From Amblyornis subalaris (lineage: Eukaryota; Chordata; Aves; Passeriformes; Ptilonorhynchidae), in contig JACAXG010000021.1 in assembly GCA_018881555.1 (NCBI GenBank), positions 6,310,114 through 6,374,113 of the forward strand: DNA of 64,000 bases. The letters run 5' to 3'. Numbering within the stretch: the stretch's first letter is position 1; every line of letters starts with the position of its first letter. A program made the translations under genes and the position numbers. The notes under the pieces were generated by a model. That model saw only the letters and a program-made list of their open reading frames with translations, made no database searches and was not told the origin of the DNA. Of this stretch, positions 1 to 13,200 are shown in pieces.

Positions 1-544
1 CATACGCAGTGTATATATAGACACACATATATATGTCTGTGTAAGAATTTAGATGGAAGTATCACTATTGCTACTGTAACACCTTTGGACAGAAGAGAAT
101 TCCTCTATGATGAGAAATTTAATTACCTTTCAAAATTAATTTCAGTTAACTGTACATGTAAGTTACTGTGATTTTCATTTTGATTTTCAGGTCTGCATTA
201 ACTATCAATATAATCGTCTTCATATCAAGACATTCTAATTTTTCATAACAAGACATCCTAATTTTTCAACTANAGCAAAAATCTACTTTAGATGATTTGC
301 AATCTTTAGCAACACTAAAAGGAAAAAGAAACAAGCGTGAAAGAAACAGAACTACAAAGCATACACTACAAATCTACATTGCAAACTGACTGCACAAGAA
401 AACCAGAAGTGGCTATTTAATCAAAAAAGGAGAGAAAAAAAAACTCATCGGTCTGCAGAACTCATTGCTCTCCAAAGTCCTATTCAATCAATTTGCATCA
501 AACCAAGTGTAGTACTTGGGTCTTCAACAGGCCCCTCAGGGTGG

Positions 545-846
545 TGCCTACAAGAGTGCCATAGAGGAACATTTTATAAGGGCACACAGAGATAGGACAA
601 GAGAGAATGGCTTTAGATTGAGAGAGGGCAGGATTCAATCAGATGTGAGGAAGAAATTGTTCACTGTGAAGCACTGAAATGTGTTGTCCAGAGAATTTAT
701 GGCTGCTCTGTCCCTGGAAGTGTTCAAGGCCACGCTAGATGGGGCTTTGAGCAATCTGGTCTAGTGGAAGGTGTCCCTGCCCACGGCAGGGGTGTTGGAA
801 CTGGATGTTCTTTCAGCTCCCTTCCAACTAAAGTCATTCCGTGATT
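545..846 (+). mobile_element. CR1 LINE 3' fragment
   Basis: It has the recognisable CR1 end region: aggaagaaattgttcact, then ggaagtgttcaaggccac, ggtgtccctgcccacggcag and cttccaactaaagtcattcc. It is 5' truncated and diverged, as most avian CR1 copies are. Confidence 0.85.
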
Positions 847-1354
847 CCAGAGCAGCCAGTAGGAGGATGTGCCCGGAAGCTGGGACCCTCTCCTGAGTCA
901 CTGCCTGGGTGGAGGGCAGATCNCAGTGCTGAACAGCAAGAGGGGCTGCTAGGGAACAGCTCACAGCTGATCCCACATTAGCCAGGCAAATCAGGATGCA
1001 GACATAGCATCCTGCAAGTATGAAATGAGTGACTACACCAACATAAATACCTGTGATGTGAAGGGGTCGGAGAAGGGGGGGTTATTTTCTTTAAAGCACA
1101 CCGTGATGTATCTATGCAGAGCAAATATCAATGGGCACAGTGCAAAGACTTCTTTCCAACCCTTCCTCACTACTTTGAACTTGTGGCTAGAATTTCATTC
1201 CAAGTCTAGGGGATTTTAAATCATCATAGCATTTAAGAAAGTTATATTTCCAAATCACGTATACAAAACCTGAACTAAACCCTCTATAGCTAAGTGTTAA
1301 TTGAACCATTTTTCAAATGTAAATTCTCTGAAATTCAGAGCATCATTTAGCCAA

Positions 1355-1400
1355 ATACACACACATACACACAAATACAGACACTAACACACACTGCACT
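1355..1400. repeat. CA-rich simple repeat
   Basis: Imperfect run of ACAC/ATAC units in a THADA intron. It is impure and short. Confidence 0.7.
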
Positions 1401-4118
1401 TTCAGCAGCATTAGAAGTTCTGATATAGTCTTGCTCAGAAATAGAAAACTCAAAGATTTCTAACTTTCTTTTCACTAGGAAGGGAAAGCTTAGCTTGTAT
1501 AGTTGCATGGACCACTGTAAACAATCTTCATACAACTCTCTCTTCTACTTGCAAGAGCTGCACACAGTTGCTGTTTTTCATGTAATGATTTTTCAATTCA
1601 TCTTTTTTTCCATGCTAAAATTAAAAAGATGCATCAATACTTAAGGTCCAGTAAAGCTTCCTTCTGAAAGTCTACACAAACTCTCCACCACCCCAATTCT
1701 ATCAGTTTCATAGGAACTCTTCTTGAGAAGAGTCAGAAAGTCCATCCTTTTTTTAGAGAGATGCCTAGAATAGCCCATGAATAAGACAACTCTCTAATGA
1801 CACAAAAATGACAGATTTAACCTCCTCATCTAAAATCAGGTAAACTGGAAACCTAGACAGCGAGCATCAGAGTTGGTCTCTGGACAGACTGCCCCTTCAT
1901 TAAGGGCAGAATATCCTCAAGGCAACAGAACAAGCAGCTCAAACNCAGGTGACTTTCACAAAAGTTCCTATAGATCCAAGTTTCTAAAATGGCAGTGCTT
2001 TGGAAGTAAGTTGCCAGATTTAGAAGTGGGGAAAAAACTACTTTGTTTTAATATAAAATTCTGTTCCAGCAAAACACTCCACGAGTTTAAAGCTCCCAAG
2101 TGCAGTTGCACCCCAGGGAAGTGGCTGCTGGAGCTGTGCAGCAATGGTGACACCTCGTGGTGCCAAAGCATGCAAACACAGACCCCTCTCTTCCCAAGCA
2201 CAACCCACCTTATACCCACTGACGNGGTTCTCCTGTAGAGACAGCAGCTACAAATCAAATCTCTGCCTCTGTTTTCATACCTCCTGTATCTCAGTGACCT
2301 GTCTTTAGAAGTGTCTTCCCAATCCCTGCATCATGGTATTGACAAGCACACATGGAAAACAATAGAAGTGACTACGTGCAACATGTAATGCAAAACTGCT
2401 AAATTAATAGATGAAGAAAAGAAAGTCAGGCCAGCTTTAACATCTTTTGGTCAAAATGACTATAGAGAAATCGCTGTAAACTACACGTTTAAGAGAAGCA
2501 AGTCAACAGTTACACAGAAATTAATGTTGTTATTAATAAACTTGATTTGGCTATATAAAAATTCCTTTCCTTTGTTCTGGTATCTCCCANCCCCAACAGA
2601 TGCTGAAATGCATTACTTTCTGCAACTTCACAAAGAAAAATCTCAAATTCCATTTGCATTTGAGAAGTCAGTTTGTCTCCCCACTGCAGAAGTTAGTGAC
2701 AAGTCTTTCCCAAGGATGCAAGTTTAAAAAAGCTGACATGTCTTTCAGTAAGTGCTCAATATAAAAACTAAAGAAAAAAAGCAACTTGAAATGCTGTTAT
2801 AAAGCCAAAGTAGGAAGGCAAGAAATGAATAACACTTTTTATTGCTCTGCTTGGGCTTCAGTAGGGTTACAGGAGTGAATTCAGAAGTGATTTGGGTTTA
2901 TGACAAAGCAGGAATAATTTCATGCAGTAGGGCAGCTAACATTTCAAATTGTTTTGGGGGAAGAGTTATATTCTAAGGGAAATCTCCCTCCAGTTTTCCA
3001 CCTGTATTTCTTCCCCATGTTCATACATGCATAGTAACTAAGTTTTTCAAGTGACACCTGAAATCAATTATTTCACACAGCTAAAATGGCACCTACGNAA
3101 CATCTCAAAGATGACAGACTGGTATCATCCCAGGACATTTAGTTTTTCATAATATGCATGAAAATTTTATTGGTTACATGGATTAACAGTAAGAAACCAC
3201 TATAAAAAGAGTGGAATTTTTGAAGGTAAATTGCAACAATTGCCTTCTTTCAGAAACTGCATGCCTTGCCTGTGATGTGAAAATCCATTAGGAATTTCTG
3301 AAATGGTTACCATAATATCCATATCGTGACCACTCTATGGCCCCATGGGCTTATCCAGGAATATTTTTTAATGAGTTTATTCTACATCCAGGGTTATTTT
3401 CACATCCCCACTAGAGCAGAAACCTCAGTTACAGAGCAGAGGGCATTGACATGCTTCATTTGCTGAAAANGCTATAGGAAGGGGCTGAAGGCCAAAGAAA
3501 ACAGGAGGGTCCTTGTGCAGTAACTGGAGGGTGGAAAGAAACAGGAATGCTCAGGACTGGGGAGCTTTAAGAGTCAGAGGAGAATTTATATAAAGTGAAA
3601 TAGTAAGGGATTTGCAGGACTACAAAATCCAAGGGCAGAATCCCTTGGAAGAGAAACAGCTCTGCAAGCTGCAATTCTTGGAGCTTGAGACATGACAGTG
3701 TTCTAGAGTAGGAAGACTAAAGGGGAAAATCTCAAATTAGTAGGGGTGAAATACCTCCAGGCCTGCTCTAGAAGGAGGTGAACACATGCGTAACCACTGT
3801 TCCTCTTCTCTTTTAACCCCCTTCTCTTTGCTGTAAACAGCAATAAGGCTATTTTATGACCACAAGAGCCACTGGTAGCAAAACCTCTCAGCAGCATTCT
3901 CCTTCTGTTAAATTGCACATGAGTACAAATTAACTCTGTGTTTAACAGCAGATATTTTTGGCCCTACCANTTTCTTCTCGGTAGCACAGTTTAAGCACAA
4001 CTAAATGTTCTTGTAACATCGTGATTCAAATATAACCATAAAACAAGCGACNTTCTCAAATTGCTGTTGGCTAAGGTCATGTTTTGCAAACCTATAATTG
4101 GTACAAAGCAAAGCTTAC

Positions 4119-4210
4119 CTATTTTTTTTGGAATTTTCATCTTTCCCTCTTTTAACTCCAAAAATTCTNGTGATAAGGGCACTAAAAAGAAGCGTAGATG
4201 AATTTCGTAC
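4119..4210 (-). CDS. THADA: THADA coding exon, last in window (residues 1237-1266)
   Basis: It encodes VRNSSTLLFSALITRIFGVK and RGKDENSKKN, matching the conserved VRNSSTLLFSALITRIFG. The uncalled base n at 4169 is the third position of a Thr codon, so any call is silent. Acceptor TTTAG and donor GTAAGC flank it. It leaves in phase 2. The next expected block (TGREFFSRFPELYPFL-like) was not found in 1-4118. Confidence 0.95.
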
Positions 4211-7200
4211 CTAAAGGAGAAAATATGAACTATGCTTTAAAAATCCCTTTCAAATGTACAGGGTTTTTTTAAATACAGCCATTATTATTACAGTCAAAAA
4301 TAAGAACAGCTGAGTGAAATGCAAGCTACAGGTCAGCACATGAAAACTATTAGTTCAGAGCATCCTTCCAATCAAGATGGTACTACTACAAAGTTCAGGT
4401 TCTTTGGAGATGTTCCTCTTTAATATAAGGAATACATCCAGATTTCTAGTGGTTCAAAGCATTCACCCTTATGCAGAGCAGATAATGAAATGTTCTACCT
4501 GAATATGCCATGTGGAATCTTTAAGTGAAGAGCAAAGTAACCGTTAGAATGAATGCAAACGCACTCCTTACTAGCTAGGTCCATGACTCCAAATGTAACA
4601 GCCAGATAGACTTTTACCTATAAGGTAATCTTTGTCCCCACTTCTTGTGAATTATCACTTCACTTTGAGAAAAATTAATAAAACCAAAAAACCATGACCA
4701 AAATTATGGCTTTTTTGCAGGTCTACATTATTTTTTACTGTACCTTAAAATATTACACCATGTAAAATTCCAGCAACTGTGGTACTGCCATTTATAAACA
4801 CAACCAAAGCTCCGGTGAACAGCACCATCTATATCCTGTTAAATTAGAGAAGCAAAATTAAGAATTAACTTACTGCCCAGACAGGTGACATAAACCCTAG
4901 AATTGATGCTTTTATTCCATCTGCAACATAAGGCATGATGTTTTCCCCTAAACGTGTATCCCTGTACAGTGCCCGGAGGATATTTAAAGCATGAACCTGT
5001 GGTGGAAGAAGAAATATATGAAAAATATAGATTCATTAGTAAATACCTTAAATCTAGTTTATGTAATTACAACAGTGAACATGCAAAGCAAAACCAATCT
5101 ATATACATATTACCAGCATATTTATTTTTATATATATATAAATACATATATATTTATAAATACATATTTCTTTCCATATTAAAAACAAGAAATATTGCTG
5201 CTTAAAAAATACACTAAAATGGTGGTGCAGCAAACACTGTCAAAAAACAATCACAGTTTAAAAATATTTTCCTCTGACAACTATAGTCCAGCCATTGCAA
5301 GCGAAGGCCAACATTCTTTTTCCCTTAGCTTATCATGGCTGTAAAAATAACTTTTGAAGTTTAGAATCATCTTTTCCAACATTCTTGACATGCTGTAGAT
5401 ACTGTGAGAAAAAATAAACTACAACTCACAGGAGGACAATATTAAGCTAAAGCTGACAGCTAACTTTACCGTATGGAACATTTTCTGATATTTCTCTACC
5501 CTCTGTAGGGGAAGGTGGTAATACATGTAGCTTCACAGACTTTGACAAGACTACATAAATTTATACCACCAGATCTGGCAGTGTCATTAGGACAGACTCC
5601 TATGTATTGTCAACAGATTATGGCTTGCACTTACAAACAGACAAAGTACACGATAGCATTTTGAAGATAAAGGTCTTGCCTTTAAAATAACTTATTTTTA
5701 GTATTCCAAATGTATGTATTTAAGTTTTAGAAGTTGCTAAGCATGCATAAAATCAGTTTTCATGTAGTGTTTTACTGCATATGATTCATGCATAAATAAA
5801 ACATTTATTTACTTAAAATGTAAGCAAAGCTTGCTTGTTCATTTACTTGTAAAAAGGAAGTTACTTATCTATTTGTTTAGAAATATACTACAGGCAGTGA
5901 ATTGATCATATATGACTTCATTTGCTGTACTAGAAAAAAACTATGGAATTATGCCCAATCCATCTTTTAGTATCTTTTACAGATTGTAGACGCCAGTAAC
6001 TTCATAACCTCTGCACATGCAAACACAATTTAAAAGATAGCTATAGATAATAAGAATAGAATATCCTTATTAAAAACACACACTTTCCTTAACTGTTTGA
6101 AAAGTGTAAACACACTTTGGACATTTGCCTTTTGATGAGGGCTGAATTTTACCTGTGGAATTACACTTAATGATTCATTCAAAGGCGCAGCCAAAGATAT
6201 CAATTCTTTCATTGTCATTTTCAGCAGATCTGTTTTGCTCTTCTTTGGTTCTGATGCCAACAAAGCCTACAGAAAGGAGAAAAAAAATTTTAAAAATCAG
6301 ATCTTTCTAGACATTTTTCTATACTACCAGTTCTGCTCCACATTCCTATATTTAGCATGGTACAGCCTACCTTCTGACCACAGAGAAATACTAAAAAAAA
6401 ATTTGCAAAAAAACTAAGTTTCAGTTTCAACCCTTACCTTTGTTCAAACCTTCTCAGCATAAAACCATAGCCTTTCTGACAGCAAACATATCTGCTGTAT
6501 TATACATACTTACATCTCCTAGTATGGACTTTTTTTTACGTTAATAACACATATTTAAGATGATAAGGACTGGCCAAATAATAAATTCTGGTTTGCAACA
6601 CAGGATAAAATAAGTAGCACATGTTTGAAAAGAGAGAAGAGATACATCCATATTCCAATAGTATGCCAGTGGATAGAACATCCAGCTGTGATGAAAATAC
6701 CCTTATTTAGTCCTCTAAAATTCAGGACTGAATTTAAAACAGTCTTCCTCTCTGTCTAGTAGCCCTTGTTGAATTTGTCCAAGTTAGTACAAATGGATAA
6801 TCATACATCATTTATTTCCAATAAAAGATTATTATCCATTTGTGCTTTGGGGCCTAAAGTCTGTTCAGCATCAGTAAGAACCAAATGGATCAACTGGAAG
6901 CCAAATGAAGTATAGAGCTCAGGCAGAAACCCAGGAGTAGTCACCGTCAGTTTATAAGTACCTTTAATGACAGGAAAAACAGAGAGGGTAGGGGGTGAAA
7001 GAACGTGTTCATGAGAATGAAGATTAAAATTTCATAACCTAAAAATGTTAAAGCTGGAACTCTTATTTTTCCACCAAATAGTATCTTTGTACTATTAAGT
7101 AATAACATTCTTATTTTAAAGAGGTCATGAAATGGTTATAACCTTAAAAATTACATATTCTCATTAAAATAAATGTGTTTTAATAAAACAAAAACACATC

Positions 7201-10200
7201 ACTGGATGTAAATAGCAGAGACCACATTGTGTTTAGATTTTATGCATTAATAAAATATTCTTCTTTTACTACTGTTAGAATACACATTACAACCTGTATT
7301 TTATTATCTAAATGCAACATGCTATTTAAGGTTTAATTCATTTTACTGAGTCTACAGGCACATTCAAAACTACTGCCAAAGAACACTATCATCTCTCTTT
7401 ACTGAAATCTATTTTTAAATTGTAATTTTGTTTCAGACTAATCCCCATGNTAATTTCAAACCTTCTCATTAATTGACTAGACTAACTTTGTACTCTTCCA
7501 GAGCTGTCAAAAAGAAGCATCTGACCTGTTTATCCAAAGAGCTGTAGCACAGTGCATGCTTTGCCATATGGACTCAGTAGGCCAACTGCAGACTACAAAC
7601 ATCTTCTGCAATGGGAGACCACTGGGTCCACTTAGTCCTTACAGTAACATAACCTTTAACATAAAAAACTAATTCGAACATGGTTGGTTTTTCCATATTA
7701 TCAAGATTCAAACTGTGTGGTGTGAATGGGGAAACCAGAAAACATTTTATCACCAAATTCATTCTGCAGACAACTTACAGATATAAATGAAGATATTTAA
7801 CTGCTGAAATTGAACAGGAAAAATGTCTCCAAAACCAATGCCCTACTTCTGATCTCTGCTGCCTCACACACACATGTAGCAAAGCCAGGAGCAGGCTGTG
7901 ACTGATATAAGAGGTCAGACAGAAGCCGCCTTGCCTCAACTTTCTCAGAGCAAACTGGGAGAGGAAAACAAGCAAGATGAATTATTCTGGCAGGGAGAGC
8001 TTGCTCCCAGCAGTCCCTCAGATTCTTGGAACGTGCTTGAGACTGTACTTCAGAGAGTGGAGAAAATTACAAATCATACAGTTAATCTTGGACTCCTGTC
8101 TTGGAAAACTGGTTGAAAATCAAAATCATGGAAGTTAATTTAGGGGAAAGCAAACATGGCTGCTTTAAGAAACAAAGAAATGAAAACAGGTGAAGTGTAA
8201 TCTGCAAAACCAACTCTGCAGTGACTGACCCTACAAGGAAGTTGATGAGCTGCTGCATACTAATGTGGAGCATTCAGCAAGAGGTGACACTTCAAGCAGA
8301 GACAAAACACTTCCAAGCAGCTGATCAGCCATCAGTTCTGAATTTGGCAGAAGTCAAAAAGGCTGGGATTTATGGAGCTGATGGGGAGTGGGATGGCCCC
8401 ACACGCACAGACAGAAGTTTACAGTAATCTACTCATTCATTGCACTTAAGACTGTCAGTCAACACTGGTTAGTGTGACATCACATGTGCTTTGTTGCTGC
8501 TGAGTGGCCTTCCCAAGTTCTTTATCGTGTTTTCTAGGCCACCATTTTACAGTTCTATGAAGGTCTGTTCATATTTTACCACCCTCCCATTTTGCACTGA
8601 AATAGCACATAACGGTTAACAAAGCCTTACTTAATCTGTGAATTAATTTATGAATTTCCCAGGATTGTTACAGTTGCAACACAGAGCCTAAACACAGTCT
8701 TTGGAAATGTCATTCAAATCTATCTCCAGCCAAAAATCTCAAGAGTCAATAGAATTGACATGCCAAACATGGTTTAATTCCTAATGGCTTCCTGGTTGCA
8801 CAAAGGCAATCAAAGTCTGTATTAAAAAAAACAACAACAGTTTGATCAAAAGGGGTTGAAGTGGGAAAAATAAATACATAATTTAATTTTTTTTCATGTC
8901 CTTTCTGGTGAATACATTTAAGTCAGAGGCAATAACACCAGTTGGTACCTGTATGTAGAATGGAATTCCTGCACTCCGTCTGGTTGCACACAGTGTAGAT
9001 GAAGGATCACAAGATTTGATTTCTTCTAACACACATCTTAGCCACTGCTCTGGCATCTTGTGCAGATTCGCACTGTTACATCTACATCAAAAAAATACAT
9101 GAGAAACATAAAACAGGCAAACAAAACCAAGACAGAGTGAAAGAAAGTATTAAGTGACTTTAAGAAATGTTTCTTAATGTATGTTAACATCCCCAAGCAC
9201 ATACACAGATTTTTATTCTAAAATAAGGTAAATTTAAAGAGGAATTGTACATTTTTCCAATAGTGGTACAAATTATATTAACCCTAGTTATTAAGTGCCA
9301 CTAGGAAAATATATTTCACTGAACAGAAAACAAGATTCTGTGCTTCCATACTGCAACAATTCTCTTCTGCCAAAAATTATGACCATGTTCTAGAGGAAAA
9401 AAACAAAGATATACGCACATCAGCTGCTGTGTAGGAAATGACACTTCACAAATTCGTATCTTTGTTGCCACACAGTAGCTGATGTGTGACCCTTACATTA
9501 ATAATCATGTTTATAAACCATACAAACCAAAACTGAAGGCCCTCAAAGTAAGTACACATTATGTAAGTAACCCTACAAACCTCAGAGCAATAGAAGAAAT
9601 GAAAAACAAGATATACTGCTGTTTTAAACTAAGTCAAAACTTTTTGTAGAGCACTTAAATTACTCTCCTATCATCAAATACTCCTGGCTCTACAATTACA
9701 AAACTCAGCATTGCCTGAAAGCAAAGGACTTCCAAGGACGAGGAAAACTCAAGTCTATTTCAATTACTGGTGCTGTTCAGTTCAATGAAATGTACCATAT
9801 TCACTGTGCAATACCAGCCCATTAATCTTATGTCAATGTTCCAAAAGCATCATTCATTGTTACAAAAACTTCTATTAACAGGACGTTGTTTTTAAAACAA
9901 CCTGTCACACTGGTTTGACACGTGATTCAGACTAGAAGGAAGAATTAATCATTGTGGGCAATACAATTGCAATTATCTCAACCACGCAGGACTTGCCTTA
10001 CCTAAAAATATAAACTATAATTAAATTCATGATTAAGTAGTGAGACCTTACAGTAAGACTACAATCGAGTTTTCCACCTGGGTGACTGAAATAAAGATTT
10101 TAAAAGAAAAGGTAAAAGGCAGCAAGTACCAATGTGAAAACCAACATCTAATGGAAGGTCTGCATATCTTCTCTCCTTCTTCACCCTCCTCTTAGTAAAG

Positions 10201-13200
10201 CAAGAATTTACATAGGCTAAAACCTGTCAGTGAACAATAAATGAGGCTTTAATCTGTAGTGAAACCCTCCTTTCCTTCTTTTACAAAATAAACAGAAAAT
10301 TAATAATGCAGAAAACAGAGGTCACAGGAAGTGCCAGACAGATCAGCAGAAGACACAGGACACTTCTTACTCTTCAGTAATTTCTGTAGGATTTCCACCA
10401 CATTTCCTACACTGCTGCCAGGCATTCTCCCCCTTTTTTAGGGGCAGCATCTCTTCAAAAGAGCAGTCAGACTGCAAACCACCAGTCCAGAGCTCAGGAG
10501 AAATGGGGCTTCACAAGAGGTATGTCAGCTCATACTACAGCATAAAAAAAAGGCACATCCTGCCCCAAGCCTATGACAGAAGCAACCCAATTAATCTGCA
10601 AACTCACAGTGAGTTCTCTTTTCTTAGACTGTTGCTTCTTTCTCTTTCTGTTGCTGATAATTTGCTTCCCCTTGCTTACTTTCAGGATGTGTTCCTTTGC
10701 TCACTTTTAGCTACACAAGGAGGATGCAATTCTAGGGCTGAGACTACAGGAAACTCAGATCCTCTCAGAAGGGGGTCTCAGAAGATAAGACACTACTTTG
10801 CAGTTCTCTTCATCCACATCAACACATCCTGCAAAAGCTGCACCTTCTGATCTTGGCTGCACCTGGTCTTACCTCCCCAGCCAAGCAGAATTTAAATGTC
10901 TTCATTTAGGCATGCAGAGAACAATGCTCATCTCTCTTCAGTATGTTATCCTAGTATTAACACAAACACTCCACGAGAAATACTCACATCTGCCGGGGTG
11001 CAGAGGAGCACAAAGTAAAGCATTAAGGAAATATTTAAAAGTTTCTATGTAGCACACTGAATATTTTATTCTTAAGTAAACTGAGGGCTTTTTCTTCTTT
11101 CAGCACTAGTAGAAAGAGGAGAAATATACTGAAGCCAAATAAACTTTAGACTCCCTTAAAACTGTATTGCTTTGATCTTGCCACAAGTAATCCTACCTTG
11201 TTCAGTCACCCACCAATGCACTTTTATTTATTAGAAGGTGAAAGAGTTATTGATTTAGAGTTAGAAACATTAGAAACTATTGACTTTGCAATGGAGATGA
11301 CTACTCCCTTCAATCTGGCAGCTCCGTCCCCTTATGGTCTGGCAAGAAGAATATTGCCATAAGAAGCAGGTGGCCCTAAATTTTAAGAATAATGAAAATT
11401 TAGAATATAAAAATCAAGCTCAAGTCTCATTTTCCAGAATGAAATAGTAATTATTTCTACCAGATCAAACAAATACTGCTGATAATGAAAATATAACGCA
11501 GTAAGTTGATACACAAATTACTTAAGATGCAGTACATTAAGTGTAATCCACAATTTTCTATCTGTCCTTCTGTCAGTTAAAACCACTTCATACATGCCCC
11601 AAACCCCTTCTGTGGTCAGTATCAATGAGTACAAAAGCCTGGCAATCCAAAGTTAAAGCTAAACTCCTCTCTCTAAGTCATGTATCTGTATTTTCTCCTA
11701 TCCAAAATAAATGGTGTGTTAACAGTGGGTCGATCTTGAATTTGGCCTTCCTGGATGGAATTTGGCCTTCCTTTGTGGAATAAATGTCATATGGCCAGAA
11801 GCATTTTTCTACATGTGTATATCCAGAATTCAGTGTTTCCAATCACTGTAATCAATGCCTATCTGGGAAAAAGAGAGGTTTTCTTTCACCATTTTTCCTC
11901 TCTCAATAGACCTGTAGTATTACTCTTTTTCACGTAACTAATGTGATTCCCATTTTTTATAGTTAGACAATACTGCCCCTGCCCTTGTCAGACAAAGAGA
12001 CAAAACTCAAGCCTCAGAAACACATTACTATTCAAGTTTTAAGTCTACTTTTAAGAACAACTCCTCTGAAACTATGAAGTCCTTCCACTTGCATCCTCCT
12101 TTTCATAGCATCTGCTCTACATGAAGCAAAATTTCCCAGATTATATAGGTGCATTGAGAAGGGTGCTGGTTTGAGGGTTCTCTTATCAATAAAGCAGAGC
12201 AGAGAGAACCTTGTGTGCCTTTAAAATTTCAGACAATATAATTATTCCTATTACTCTCTCACACCAAACAGGAAAAGAAATTGGAGAGAAAACATGAAAT
12301 GTTTTAATTTTTTAATTTTAACATATTAAAACATATTAAAAGTTTCAATTTGAACATTTAGAAGTGTTCAAAATACATTTTTCCTAAGTAAATGCATTGC
12401 ACTGTACAACAGAACTCTTCCCAAACCTTACCCTTCCATTCTGCAACTTCAGTGAAGTAAAGCATTACAGTCACTGCCATGCAACACCATCTGAGATTTC
12501 CAGAAATCTTTGTTTTACCTGATCTCTCAGCAAAGAGATCATTAAACAAAATAAAAGCAAGGCAAGTAAAACACCATTTGGGACAGAGAAATTCCTTGAG
12601 TATTTATAAGGATTACAGGAAATTCAAGTTTAAAACAGATTTTCGACTTTCCATAACCACTATGTTATCAGACCAAATGCGCGTTAGTAATTTCTGCAGG
12701 CCTTTGACAGAAAATATTCTTTTTAAAAACACATTGCTTATTTCATTGATACGAATGTTGCTTGCTATGTAACTGTACAGTTTTCTGAAGGTGCAGCTGC
12801 AGGCAACATTAAGCAGGCATGACTAAGGGAGCATTACACTCCCAGAAGGAGTATCAACAGGGAAACAGAAGAATGGTAACTTGCATACTTAGAGCAGACT
12901 CAGCAATTTACATCCAAATTTCAAGACAGATCAATTTCATCAGGTTTGTAAGAAATCTCTGCAGAGGAAATATTTTTCTTTCACCACTAACTCAAACAAG
13001 TCTCAATACCATTGTTCTGTCTAGAAAGAAGTCTATTCTTGGTTCTTGTAAAGACTGGTGTTTAAGGGCTATATAGCCAAAAGCAGGCTCAGATAGTAAA
13101 CACTGCAGCATGAAGTTTCAAAAAAAATGTTTGGCTATAAATAAGTGGACCATGTTCAACTAGAGTCATTCATAAATGCCTGGGAAAAGGATTCAGCACA

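Larger units (their letters stand above)
1..4118 (-). other. THADA: THADA intron (continues off the left edge)
   Basis: Intron downstream of the exon at 4119-4210. It holds a CR1 3' fragment (545-846), a CA-rich simple repeat (about 1355-1400) and an AT/TG-rich repeat at the very start. No further THADA exon was recognised. Confidence 0.75.
4211..8948 (-). other. THADA: THADA introns between the exons at 4119 and 8949
   Basis: Three introns (4211-4873, 4997-6152 and 6267-8948) interrupted by the exons at 4874 and 6153. They are AT-rich. An AT simple repeat lies at 5121-5168. No other gene or interspersed repeat was recognised. Confidence 0.75.
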
